Source of the DNA: GCA-003244245 sp963712995
Lineage (GTDB): Bacteria; Actinomycetota; Actinomycetes; Mycobacteriales; Pseudonocardiaceae
Direction of reading: 5' to 3'
DNA: 64,000 nucleotides
NCBI GenBank assembly: GCA_963712995.1
Contig: CAVQKH010000002.1
Location: forward strand, 1 to 64,000
This document shows, piece by piece, positions 1-8,580 of this stretch (positions are counted from its first letter, which is position 1; each line of letters starts with the position of its first letter). Made by a program: the position numbers and the translations under genes. The notes beneath the pieces were generated by a model, which worked only from the letters and a program-made list of their open reading frames with translations, was not told the DNA's origin and searched no databases.

Positions 1-793
1 GGCGATCAACGAACCGGCGCATGTCGTCGGCAAGGCCCACTGCGTCGGGTGAGGTAAAGGTGGCGTAGACGTAGAGGTCAATGCCGATTCTCATAAGTCT
101 GGCAAAGAGCTCGAACTGGCGCTCGAACAGCTCGGGAGCGGCCTTGGTATTGAAGGTAAACGACCCGGCATTGAAACCCTTGAAGCAGCATACACGCCCA
201 TACAGGTGGTAGGAGGCTATCGTCTGCCGCTGATCAGGAGTGAGGTAGCGCCAGAAATAATCGTTGCTGAGGTTGTCGTCTGACCAAAGATACACCGTGT
301 CCGCTAGACCATAATCGGTGAGCGCCTCCATCATCCAGAGCACCCATTCCGGGATAAGATCGGGCTGTCCACCTGAGCAGTCGATGACGAGGGGCCGCGC
401 ATCCTCGGCGAGATACAGTCTGACAAGTTTCTCGGGCGTCCACCATGCCGAGTGCGCCTCGTTCGCGGCCAACAGATTAAACGGCACGAAGCAATACCAG
501 CAGCGCCAGTTACACGAGGCGTTCTGGAAGACCTGGGCGTTGCTGACTTGCTCGGGGGAAGCGCCGAGCCGGTACGACGCGGGCAGCATCGGCAAGGGAT
601 TGGCAGGCCACGGCGCTGGTGTCCCCATGCGGAAGTGCCGAATTCGGCCGTATCCCTCGCAGTTCGGCGGCTCGCTGAGATCGGCTTCTTGAGCGGAACC
701 GTCGATACGAGAGATCAAGAGTTCCCTGGTCTCCGGTCGGATCGAGCGGGCCCGGAGGGACGCTGAAAGATCGTCGGTCTTGATCACAGCCAT
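1..793 (-). CDS. Radical SAM protein, 3' end outside the window
   Basis: Reading the minus strand from the ATG at 793 gives one open frame of about 264 codons that runs off the left edge. Residues about 90-105 hold the cysteine motif CNWRCWYC (CxxxCxxC), the [4Fe-4S]/SAM ligand set of radical SAM enzymes. It is followed by the strand containing DCSGGQPDL, matching the GGEP-type SAM-binding segment. An AAGGAG ribosome site lies about 9 nt before the ATG. It follows, on the same strand, the DUF5753 regulator that stops at 885. The substrate is unknown. The alternative minus-strand frames here are shadows. The radical SAM call is from the motif; any pathway would be guesswork. Confidence 0.85.
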   Translation of the reverse strand, partial: MAVIKTDDLSASLRARSIRPETRELLISRIDGSAQEADLSEPPNCEGYGRIRHFRMGTPAPWPANPLPMLPASYRLGASPEQVSNAQVFQNASCNWRCWYCFVPFNLLAANEAHSAWWTPEKLVRLYLAEDARPLVIDCSGGQPDLIPEWVLWMMEALTDYGLADTVYLWSDDNLSNDYFWRYLTPDQRQTIASYHLYGRVCCFKGFNAGSFTFNTKAAPELFERQFELFARLMRIGIDLYVYATFTSPDAVGLADDMRRFVDR

Positions 794-846
794 GGCATCT
801 GTCTCCTTGCTCAGCCCGCGCGGCCACCTGGACGCGCGCCTGAAAG

Positions 847-880
847 TATGATTATAGTTAATATGATTAGATAATCTTCA
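847..880 (-). promoter_or_regulatory. A+T-rich segment with TATAAT before the radical SAM gene
   Basis: A conspicuous AT-rich stretch sits in an otherwise GC-rich context. It contains TATAAT on the minus strand (856-851) about 58 nt before the radical SAM start. No good -35 hexamer is seen, so it is only a promoter or operator candidate. Confidence 0.3.
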
Positions 881-884
881 TGCG

Positions 885-1742
885 TCAGCTCCCGGCCCAC
901 TGTGCGGACACCTCCTGGAGAAACCGATCCAGCTCGCCACCGTCGACCGCGCCCGCACGGAGGGCAGTGAAGTGTTCGATGTACTTGCGAACCTCGTCGG
1001 CGCTGCGGATGGTCAGACCCCGGGTCACGGTTTCGGCGAGTACGAGTGCCTTGTCGTCGGCATCCGGATCGCCGAGAACCGCGTAACCGTGGTACTGGTG
1101 CGTGTGCTCCTCGCCCGCGAAACGGATAATGGCCAGATCGATATGGGGCCGGGTCGCGAGCTGGCGTAGCTGCTGGATCTGGGTCTTCATCTGCTCCGGG
1201 GAGATCAGGCGCCGCCACAGCGCGGTCTCTCCCATCAGGAAAAGGAACTTCTTGCGTTCGTCCTCGAGCACGGCCTGGCGCGCGAGCCGGGCGGCGAGGA
1301 CTTTCTCGAAATCCTCGGTCAGGCCGACGTCGCGACCGAGACGGAACATTGCTGCGGCGTAGGCCGGTGTCTGGGCCAGCCCGACGACCACGTCGGGTGA
1401 GAACACCCGCACTACCGACGCCGCCGCCTCGAACCGTCGAATGTCCTGCTGCATCCGTCGTCGGCCCGGTGCCAGCTCGCGCCGCCACGCGGTCAACCGA
1501 GTCGCCGCCCGCTCCGCGAGAACCCGCAATTCCTCGCGAGTGGCGGACGAGGCACCGGTAGCCCGAGCCCAGGCCTCCGCGTCCTCCGGCGATGGTGTGG
1601 TTCGCCCCAGCTCTGTCTTGCTCACCTTGGACTGCGACCAGCCGAGCTGCTCGGCCAGGTGGGTGGTCGAGAGACCGGCATCGGCTCGTAACCCTCGCAG
1701 CACCGCAGCCGCGCGGCGGCGGTCCTCGTCTTCCTCCCTCAT
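885..1742 (-). CDS. XRE-family regulator with DUF5753 domain
   Basis: This is a 285-aa protein. Residues about 10-70 form a helix-turn-helix (AEQLGWSQSKVSKTELG), the usual DNA-binding unit of XRE regulators. The remaining two thirds show the DUF5753 pattern, including FSPDVVVGLAQTPAYAAAMF and ARLARQAVLEDERKKFLFLM. Its start overlaps the stop of the upstream DUF6879 gene by 4 nt, so the two are translationally coupled. Such HTH-DUF5753 proteins are very common in actinomycetes and generally occur with a small partner encoded nearby; the target is not predictable. Confidence in family is high, in function low. Confidence 0.85.
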   Translation of the reverse strand: MREEDEDRRRAAAVLRGLRADAGLSTTHLAEQLGWSQSKVSKTELGRTTPSPEDAEAWARATGASSATREELRVLAERAATRLTAWRRELAPGRRRMQQDIRRFEAAASVVRVFSPDVVVGLAQTPAYAAAMFRLGRDVGLTEDFEKVLAARLARQAVLEDERKKFLFLMGETALWRRLISPEQMKTQIQQLRQLATRPHIDLAIIRFAGEEHTHQYHGYAVLGDPDADDKALVLAETVTRGLTIRSADEVRKYIEHFTALRAGAVDGGELDRFLQEVSAQWAGS

Positions 1743-2275
1743 CCGGATCGTGCGGTGCGCTCAAGGCCTCGGCTGGCCACGTACTCTTCGAGTGGTTCGG
1801 CGTGACGAACCGCGGTGTCTCGCATCGCGAGGCAGAGTTGCACGTCCTCGACCAACTCGGGCCGTTCAAAGCGGCCCTGCACGTCGTAGAGCATCCGGAC
1901 TGCCGTTGCGTCGTCGACCAGCCAGAAGTCCTCACGCAGCGATTCCAGATCCGGATGCACAGCTCGATCCGCGAGGTAGATCTGCTCGCCGGCGGCCTGG
2001 TTGGCCGCGTAGCCCCAGATCTCATACCGGCAGTAGTCGCTCAGTGGGTGATCGAGGACATGGACTCGAGACCACCGGACCCCACTGGTCACCCTGGCAG
2101 CCACCTGGGCCAGCCACGGGCTGGTCTCGGGAGTGCGGAGCACAACGGGACACCCGGACCGCCACGCAGCGAACTCCTCAGCCTCCTGAGGGACCAGGTA
2201 TTGCGGCAGCGTCTCCAGGCGAAACACCGACAACCGTGCCCCATCGACGATCCGCGCGAGGTCAGCGATCTCCAT
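1739..2275 (-). CDS. DUF6879 family protein
   Basis: This 178-aa soluble protein is rich in Trp and acidic residues. It ends with a segment typical of the DUF6879 family that sits next to HTH-DUF5753 regulators (VHVLDHPLSDYCRYEIWGYA, then EDFWLVDD). It overlaps the regulator start at 1742 and lies 9 nt after the 64-aa gene, so the three form one operon. Members are found only in actinobacteria and no biochemical activity is established. The family assignment is recognised from pattern, not from a search. Confidence 0.75.
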   Translation of the reverse strand: MEIADLARIVDGARLSVFRLETLPQYLVPQEAEEFAAWRSGCPVVLRTPETSPWLAQVAARVTSGVRWSRVHVLDHPLSDYCRYEIWGYAANQAAGEQIYLADRAVHPDLESLREDFWLVDDATAVRMLYDVQGRFERPELVEDVQLCLAMRDTAVRHAEPLEEYVASRGLERTARSG

Positions 2276-2284
2276 CGCGCTGTC

Positions 2285-2479
2285 CTACAGATTCGCGCTC
2301 TTCACGATCTGGCGCCGGATGTGGATGGCTCGCTCGCCGGTGCCCAGTGGTACTGGCGACGGGTCAAGATCCTTGCCGACGATCACAACGTGGTCGATGT
2401 CCGGATCGTCATCCACCCACACCCCATAACAGGTGTATCCGTCCTTACACAGCTCGTCAGTAGCTACTCTGCGTAACAT
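2285..2479 (-). CDS. Small conserved hypothetical protein, first gene of the regulator trio
   Basis: This is a 64-aa protein, with an AAGGAG site about 10 nt before the ATG at 2479. The sequence contains DGYTCYGVWVDDDPD and VIVGKDL. Short proteins of this kind often precede DUF6879 and DUF5753 genes in actinomycetes, which together with the strong ribosome site supports a real gene. The role is unknown; it may be a partner or antitoxin-like subunit of the trio. Confidence 0.65.
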   Translation of the reverse strand: MLRRVATDELCKDGYTCYGVWVDDDPDIDHVVIVGKDLDPSPVPLGTGERAIHIRRQIVKSANL

Positions 2480-2729
2480 TATCGCTGCTCTCCTTGGGTC
2501 TAGTCGCGAATTTAGCCTTACATGGCGATTAGGTCGCTAGCAAGACCTACGCCCTGCTATCACACGACCGTGACCAGCTATGATCCAGGTCATCGATCGG
2601 TTCGACGCCGCCGAGTTCAATGCCCGACCACCACAGCACCCTCGGTGCAAACTAAGGTGCCCCGGAGCCAATCAGGCGGTGTCCCAGCGTGGTGTCACGT
2701 GGGATCGCCCGCCATGGCGGCCGGCCCGG

Positions 2730-3191
2730 TTATCGAGCTGTGGTCGTCCGAAGGGTGGCCGCAGAGCAGCGCGGTAGACCCAAGCCCCGCAGGCTCGGCG
2801 CGTGTCCTGAGCCTCGTGCGGAGGTGGTGACCCGGCTGTATGTATCTGGCGTAGTGAGCTGATCGCGACCGACGGTACGTTTTGAGTTCTCGTTTTCGGT
2901 CGGGACGTCCGCCGTCGGGGCCAGAAAATGACGACTCGTGTGTCTCTTGTTGATAACCCGCCCGGCAGGGATTCGGCATACGAGGCCGAAGCGGAATACA
3001 CCTCGCTGTGACCAGCCGGAGGTGAACTCCGCCACGTCCGCGGGTCCTTCGTCGTACGGCGGTTCGGCATAGATCTCGGCATACAGTTGCGCGACAGTGC
3101 TGAGCATGTCCATGCTCGTCTCTGCGCCGTAGATGGTGAGCGTGAGGCGATCCACGTCGAGTGGAAAAGACGCACCCGGAGTCATAGTCAC
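2730..3191 (-). pseudogene. GNAT acetyltransferase remnant
   Basis: The first about 55 residues (LTIYGAETSMDML, then AEIYAEPPYDEGPADVAEF) match the N-terminus of actinobacterial GNAT acetyltransferases that pair with XRE regulators. After TSGWSQR the frame loses similarity and no acetyl-CoA binding loop follows. Start and stop overlap the regulator remnant by 4 nt (3188-3191), the original operon arrangement. It is best read as a decayed gene. The sequence left of about 2990 is no longer recognisable. Confidence 0.6.
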
Positions 3192-4780
3192 GCCGGGAGA
3201 AGTCGGTAGGCGACGTTAGCGAACGCTTTCGCTGGTGGATAGTTCTGCTGTCCCAGTAGGTCGACAGTGTGGTTCAGGCGGGTGAGGATGCGGCCGGAGC
3301 CGCGCACCGTGTCTATCCGTTGCACAGCATCGCTGGTGACGGCGATGGCCTCGTCGAGCTGGCCGCGCCGGACCAGAACTAAACCCAGGTGGGAGGTGTA
3401 AGAGACGTGGTTGCGCGGGAAAGCTTCTGCGTCGACGCTCGCGAGCGCGCTGCGGGCGGCTGTCTCGGCGAGATGGCCCTGCCCGGTGGCCAGCCCGACC
3501 GTAATCTCGTGCGCCGCGAGGTCGGCTGGTCCCCAGAAATCCAGCCAGAAGGGCTCATCTCCCCGTCGGCCGCGATCGAGCCACCGGCGAGACTCCCCGA
3601 TCGCCGAGGTAGCGGCCGAGCGGTCACCGCTCCTGGCGTGCCCGACGGCCTCTCGCGCGGCCAGCAGCGACAGCATCATCGGGGTCACCTGATCACCAGC
3701 GGCGGCCCGCGCCGCCTCAGTAAGGCTCACAGCCTCCCGACCGCCCCCCGGTGTGTTACCGGCTTGCTGAGCCAACGAAACCAGTGCGGTCACCCGCGAG
3801 TCGGGAACGCCTTCCAGATCGGCGAAATGGCAGGTTTCCAACCACCACTGCCGCGCCTTCTGTTGCCACCCGGCGTCATAGGCCAACCAGCCCGCCTGAT
3901 CCATGGTCGCTGCTGTGACACTCTGCAACTCTCGTCCGACCGAGGCCACGTAGCTACCCCGGCGCACCGCGTCCTGGAGACGTCGCGCCATGCCCTCCGC
4001 GCACCTGGTAGACGGTGGCGCCCCCTTGCGGTAGCCAGCTCGAGAGAGGCGGCGCAGCGCCGTCCAGCACTGGCTGTGACCTGGTCGGCATCGATGCGCC
4101 CCAGGGGTCGCAACGTTCCGTGCGCAGCAGCACGGGCACGTTCGTACGAGGTGCGACAGATCGAGGTGCCCGAGCACACGCAGCGCAGCTGATGCGTGGT
4201 AGTAGGCGGCGGACGAACAGCTCGTGAGCGTCGTGACGAGCGTCGGCAGGGCAGGTGTTCACGGTGCCATGCAGATGCCGCAGCAGGTCAGGAAGACTGC
4301 GGACCACCTCGGCGTACCTGTCCTTGCAACGAGCTGCCGTGGGATCGCCCAGCGCCGCGCGAGGTCGCCCAGGCTCCGGAGTGAGGTGTCCAGCTCGGGA
4401 TGGTCGCCTTCGGCCATGGCCTGTCGCAGTGCCGGAACTCTGGCCTGTCCGAGGTGGGGTGATGCTCGCGGATGCCGTAGGGCGTTCGGTGAGGTCGATG
4501 ATGCTCACTGCGAGTGCGCGGGCGATGGCCGCGATGAACGACGGTGAGGCCTGCTCGTTACCACCCTCGACCTTGCGCAGCAGCGATACGACACGTTGGC
4601 GCGGGCGGCCAACGCCTGCTGGGTGAGTCCGTGGATCTTGCGGAGTTCGGCGACCCGCAGACCGACGCCGGATACCTGCTGTTCAGACACCTGCTCGTCA
4701 GACATCGGCTCGCTCACGCTCCCTCCTCGCTCGTCGTCAGTCACCGTGCCAGTGACCGGCTCACCAACCAAAACGGACAT
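3188..4780 (-). pseudogene. XRE regulator with TPR-like C-terminal region, multiply frameshifted
   Basis: The N-terminal HTH (ELRKIHGLTQQALAARANVSY) is in the frame starting at 4780. It continues in a second frame (MSIIDLTERP at about 4508), and the C-terminal two thirds (AGWLAYDAGWQQKARQWW, then repeated helical TPR-like units) are in the frame ending at 3188. At least two frame changes are therefore needed to rebuild a protein of roughly 500 aa. With the GNAT remnant downstream it is a familiar actinomycete regulator/acetyltransferase pair now decayed. Confidence 0.7.
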
Positions 4781-5013
4781 GTGATCACCATGGACACGCG
4801 ATGTGGCGATGGTGTGGCACCCCGGGGACCGAAACCATCGGCATAGTCGCTCACGCGAATGCCATTACCCGGAGCGCAGCGCGCCGACCAGATCGGACCC
4901 TGCCCTGAATCCCCGAGATCGCCGGCTGGCCGCCGGTGGAGCCGGCGTCCCCCGGCGTTGTGTTCCCGGCGGCCGGCCGGTTCCCCTCAACCCCGTGAGA
5001 GGAAGGCGCCCTA

Positions 5014-5271
5014 ATGGTTCCTGTGGCATCGCGACCTGATTGTGACCGGTGGTGTGATATCGAAGGGACTCCCCTCGCTCTGTTTTCCCGGGTGGAACAG
5101 GTCGAAGAGGTTCGCGAGCCTGGGCTGCTGTCCTCCCGGCTGGGCCAGCAGGGTGAGGTTGTCGGCCGGGGCCTGGAGTTGCTTTTCGTGTGTTTCCCCG
5201 ATCATGCGGTGGTCAGCTTGTCGCCGCAGGTGCTGCGCCTGGTCCCCGACACGGCGCCGGAGCAGTCCTGA
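5014..5271 (+). CDS. Small conserved actinobacterial protein
   Basis: This 85-aa protein starts at an ATG with GAGAGGAAGG about 8 nt upstream. It contains CDRWCDIEGTPLALFSRVEQV and FVCFPDHAVVSLSPQVLRL. The pattern of a short acidic protein with conserved Cys/Trp and a final hydrophobic strand fits families that occur near DUF5753/XRE loci in Pseudonocardiales. No function is known. It may be cotranscribed with the 85-aa gene at 5472 on the same strand. Confidence 0.6.
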   Translation: MVPVASRPDCDRWCDIEGTPLALFSRVEQVEEVREPGLLSSRLGQQGEVVGRGLELLFVCFPDHAVVSLSPQVLRLVPDTAPEQS

Positions 5272-5471
5272 TGCCCACGCCAGCACTCACCGGAGACCCG
5301 ATGAGCAACCCCGACGTGCCACGGATCTGCTGACGTGGATCACAGAGCCCTGCCTACCGGCCACCCGACGCCCAATCTGGGTGGCCAGGCGGCCATCCAC
5401 CAACCGATGAAGGTCAAGGTCATGCTCACTGAACCATCCCGAGTGACAGCTGCGGTGGAGCCGGTGAGGTC

Positions 5472-5729
5472 GTGAGCACTCCATCTACTGAACGACCGAC
5501 ACCCAGTGACTCCGTCACGCGCAAGAGTCAGCGCCGGGTGCTGATGACGACCTGCCAGGCGCACGGCGCGGCGGGCTTCACCAACCTGCTGGTGACCAAG
5601 GAAGGCGGGTTCATCGTGCTCAACCCGCACATCGGGAACTGCTGCGTCCTGCGGCTCGACGAGCAGATCGCGACCGCGCTCTACCACCTTCTCGGGCAGT
5701 GGCTGGGGTATGAGCCACTCGATGACTGA
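5472..5729 (+). CDS. Small conserved hypothetical protein
   Basis: An 85-aa product from a GTG start. The central block LMTTCQAHGAAGFTNLLVT, then IVLNPHIGNCCVLRLDE, reads as a compact β-rich domain with three cysteines. The block ALYHLLGQWLGYEP forms a terminal helix. Codon use is typical of the genome. There are 200 nt between it and the preceding 85-aa gene, with only an 18-codon ORF in between. Function unknown. Confidence 0.55.
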   Translation: MSTPSTERPTPSDSVTRKSQRRVLMTTCQAHGAAGFTNLLVTKEGGFIVLNPHIGNCCVLRLDEQIATALYHLLGQWLGYEPLDD

Positions 5730-5776
5730 TCGAAACCATCGAGTACCGCGACGAGACCTGGGGATGCTGGCTTGGG

Positions 5777-6118
5777 TCAGTCCGCTCGGTGCAGCACGGT
5801 GGGGGCTCCGGCGGGCACCTGGCCCAGGGCGTCGAGGTTGGCGAGGGCACGATCGGTGCGCGCTCGCAGCTCGCGGCGGCTGATCCAACCGCGGGCGCGG
5901 AACCGGTGGTCCTGGGCGAGAAGTACCAACACCGCGAGCGCCTCGGCTAGCTCGTCGCGCTGATGCATCGGCAACTGGCGGATGAAATCCAGTTGGGTGT
6001 CCACCACGCCGTCCAGGAACTCGGCGTCATGAGCCACCGTGCGGCGGCTCTGCCACCACATCCTGCCCTGCCTTGCCGCCATATGCACCGCCTGCGATCG
6101 TCCGGTTGCTCCAACCAT
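5777..6118 (-). CDS. Conserved hypothetical protein
   Basis: A 113-aa, mostly helical, basic protein (FLDGVVDTQLDFIRQLPMHQR, then LAVLVLLAQDHRFRARGWISRR). An internal ATG about 12 codons in gives a shorter alternative. It converges on the preceding plus-strand gene and lies left of the isocyanide-synthase-like gene on the same strand. No recognised domain; kept because composition and codon use look genuine. Confidence 0.5.
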   Translation of the reverse strand: MVGATGRSQAVHMAARQGRMWWQSRRTVAHDAEFLDGVVDTQLDFIRQLPMHQRDELAEALAVLVLLAQDHRFRARGWISRRELRARTDRALANLDALGQVPAGAPTVLHRAD

Positions 6119-6170
6119 CGCGCGATGAGGGTCCGGTGTTAGCTTCGTGCGGGCAGATTCACCGTTCGTG

Positions 6171-7622
6171 TCAGCGAGACCGCAACCGGGCTCCGGCCAG
6201 GAGATCGGGGTCCACCTGCCGGTGGCCGTGCCTGTAATGGGTGCGGGCGGAGGGCACCATCAGCAACGGCTGCTCGTCGCCGATGAGGTCGCAATACACC
6301 GGGACGAAGCCGCGGTGGTCCAGGCTCACCAGGAACTCGGCACACAGCACGCCACGGCCGTCCAGGCATCCCGTGCCGTGCCAGGGCAGCAATGTGGAGC
6401 CACCGAGATAGGAGAAACCACTGCAGCCGGGCCGGGAGGTGACGGTGGCGAGCCGGACATGCGGCGGAAAGTGCTCGGCGACCCTGGCCGCGGCGTCAGC
6501 CAGGCAGGCCGCCAGGTAGTTGACCGAGTCCTGCCACGCCACGGTGATCACCTCCCGTCTGGCGGAGGCCAGTTCCGGTGACAGGCCCGCTGTGGTGCCC
6601 CCGTCGAGCCAGGCGAGCACCGAGCAGGCCCACTGCCGCGGGTCGGTGCCGGCGGGCGCCGGAACCGGGACCGAGTACACCAACGAGGACAGGATCTCCC
6701 GGAACGACGGCACGCGGGCCAGCAAGGCGCGCGGCAGGTTCTCGGCCAACAGCTGGTCGACCTCGGCGGCATTGTGCAGGGCCCGGGGGCTGCCGGTCGT
6801 CAGCGAGATCAGTTCCCGGTAGCTGCGACGGTACTTCTCGCGGGTGCTCCAACCTCGTGGACCGAGCTGCCGCGCGACGAAGCAGGCCTGATCGCAGAAC
6901 AGCACCGAGTTGCCCAGCCCCACCAGCTGGGCGTAGCGCTTGAGCTGCCGCCGGTAGCGCCGCGTCTCCGTCCAGCCACGCGGCCGGGGGTAGCCACCGT
7001 CGTTGAGCACCACCACGCGCAGACCCGGCGGGTAGAGCGCCGTGCAGGCACTGTCGAGCTCCTTGAGCCGCAGCAGCGCACCGAGCTCGGCCAGGTCTGG
7101 CCATGGGCCTGCGGCTTTGAGCCCGTTGTCGTGCTGTTTGAAGGGGAAGCCGATGGTCAGGATGGTGATCGGCCGCTGGGCCGTGACGAAGGGAACCATC
7201 TGTGCCACCGCGGTCTCCACCGGAAAGCACGATCGTGAGCCCTTGAGGAACCTGGACCGGGTCAAGATCCGATGCAGCGCCACGGCGACACCACGCGGGT
7301 CCCGCGGTCGTCGATCACCCTTCGTCGCGTTGCCCGAGGCGACGAGGTGTGCCATTGCGTTGTCGGCCAGCCGGGCTGACGCTGCCTCTGAACTGGTTCG
7401 CAAGGTATCGAGCAGCGTCCCGAGTTCCCCGGTGTCCAGCCGGACCGGGCGCTGGTCCACCCAGCTCGAGGTGCGCAGCAGATGCAGCGGTAGGGCACGT
7501 AACGATCGGGCATGGGAGACGGTGAGCGCCGGTCCGGTACTCAGCGTAGGGCTGTTGAGCAGAGCGTTTCGGTCGACGGGCGGCGCTATCGCTCCCGCCA
7601 CCGAGGGGCGGGCCGGCGACAC
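6171..7622 (-). CDS. Isocyanide synthase-like protein (DIT1/PvcA family)
   Basis: A 483-aa protein. The block about residues 150-215 (PITILTIGFPFKQHDNGLK, then PWPDLAELGALLRL, then YPPGLRVVVLNDGGYP) follows the DIT1/PvcA signature: strand ending FPFK, a PD.AE helix, and a YxPGxxVxxxxDG strand. This family converts the amino group of Tyr or Trp to an isonitrile using ribulose-5-phosphate. It is longer than typical PvcA (about 330 aa), with an extra C-terminal region rich in His/Gly (TSRPGCSGFSYLGGS). The neighbour is a phosphotransferase and a regulator on the same strand. The family call rests on motif reading only; it could be a distant homologue with another substrate. Confidence 0.55.
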   Translation of the reverse strand: MSPARPSVAGAIAPPVDRNALLNSPTLSTGPALTVSHARSLRALPLHLLRTSSWVDQRPVRLDTGELGTLLDTLRTSSEAASARLADNAMAHLVASGNATKGDRRPRDPRGVAVALHRILTRSRFLKGSRSCFPVETAVAQMVPFVTAQRPITILTIGFPFKQHDNGLKAAGPWPDLAELGALLRLKELDSACTALYPPGLRVVVLNDGGYPRPRGWTETRRYRRQLKRYAQLVGLGNSVLFCDQACFVARQLGPRGWSTREKYRRSYRELISLTTGSPRALHNAAEVDQLLAENLPRALLARVPSFREILSSLVYSVPVPAPAGTDPRQWACSVLAWLDGGTTAGLSPELASARREVITVAWQDSVNYLAACLADAAARVAEHFPPHVRLATVTSRPGCSGFSYLGGSTLLPWHGTGCLDGRGVLCAEFLVSLDHRGFVPVYCDLIGDEQPLLMVPSARTHYRHGHRQVDPDLLAGARLRSR

Positions 7623-7663
7623 AGAATTCGACAGTAGACGCCCAAGTCGATCGACGCACTAGT

Positions 7664-8560
7664 TCAGCGCCGGATGGTCGCCCAACGCTCGAACCGCCGG
7701 CCCGCCCGCAGGCTGGCCATCCGACGGTCGAACTCGGCCTGCACCGCCGCTGACGTGTCGGCGCCGGGGAAAACCCCGGCGATCAACTTGAGGTCACGGA
7801 TTCCGTGCAGTACCTCGAAGCCGTCCCAATCCCGCACGTCGAATCCGTAGGTTTCGATGAAATCATGCAAGTGGGCAGCGGGTTTGCCGAACCGCACACT
7901 GCTCACCACCATCGGCGTCAGGTCCCATTCCGGTGGTCCCACGGCACAGGAGTCGAAGTCGCACAACACGGGCCGGTCCGGCCCGGGTATGACGTTGCCC
8001 AGATGCGCGTCACCATGGAGTACGGCATTGGGGAGGGTGAAGGCCAGTTCGGCGACGGCAGTGGCCAGCTCAGCGCTGCGGTACAGCAGAAAATCACGGT
8101 CGGCGCATGCCATCTCGGTGGTGTGCTGTACCCGATTGTCGAAATCGTTGAGCGGATCCCAGCGCGGCAGGGCACGGCAGGGCAACGGCACCGCATGCAC
8201 CGCTCGGAGCAGGCGAGCCAGGTCTGTCCCGTCCGGCACCGGGCCGGTCGGCGAAACCGCCTGCCACACAGTGGCGACGTGTTCGCCGACCCGCACCGGT
8301 TGCGCGAAACCGGGCAGCAACCGGATCGTCGGCACGTCGTGCTCGGCGAACACGGTCGCTGCGTCCACCGCCAGCTTGGCGCGCGGGACATAGGACGGCA
8401 GGGTGACCAGCCGGATCACCACCGGGTCCCGGCTCAGCTGGAATACCGCGTTGTTGACGTTGCGGAGCAGTCGGGCTCCGAAGGGATCGAGGTCGAGCTC
8501 GGCGCATACTGCCCGCAGCCCAGAGGCGAGCCGCCGGTCGCAGCGGCCGGGAGAGAGCAC
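7664..8560 (-). CDS. Aminoglycoside phosphotransferase (APH) family kinase
   Basis: A 298-aa protein with the APH/choline kinase catalytic loop VLHGDAHLGNVI and the metal-binding VLCDFDSCAVGPPEWDL. The N-lobe strand VIRLVTLPS lacks an obvious canonical Lys. The family phosphorylates small-molecule hydroxyl groups, but many actinomycete members have unknown substrates and no link to resistance. It lies 20 nt after the XRE-TPR regulator and 41 nt before the isocyanide-synthase-like gene, so the three probably form an operon. Confidence 0.8.
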   Translation of the reverse strand: MLSPGRCDRRLASGLRAVCAELDLDPFGARLLRNVNNAVFQLSRDPVVIRLVTLPSYVPRAKLAVDAATVFAEHDVPTIRLLPGFAQPVRVGEHVATVWQAVSPTGPVPDGTDLARLLRAVHAVPLPCRALPRWDPLNDFDNRVQHTTEMACADRDFLLYRSAELATAVAELAFTLPNAVLHGDAHLGNVIPGPDRPVLCDFDSCAVGPPEWDLTPMVVSSVRFGKPAAHLHDFIETYGFDVRDWDGFEVLHGIRDLKLIAGVFPGADTSAAVQAEFDRRMASLRAGRRFERWATIRR

Positions 8561-8580
8561 CGTGGCGGCACCCCGTTTCT

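Noticed and set aside
811..2025. 404-aa minus-strand ORF overlapping the DUF5753 and DUF6879 genes
   Set aside because: Arg/Pro/Gly-rich shadow in another frame of two well-supported genes; no family pattern.
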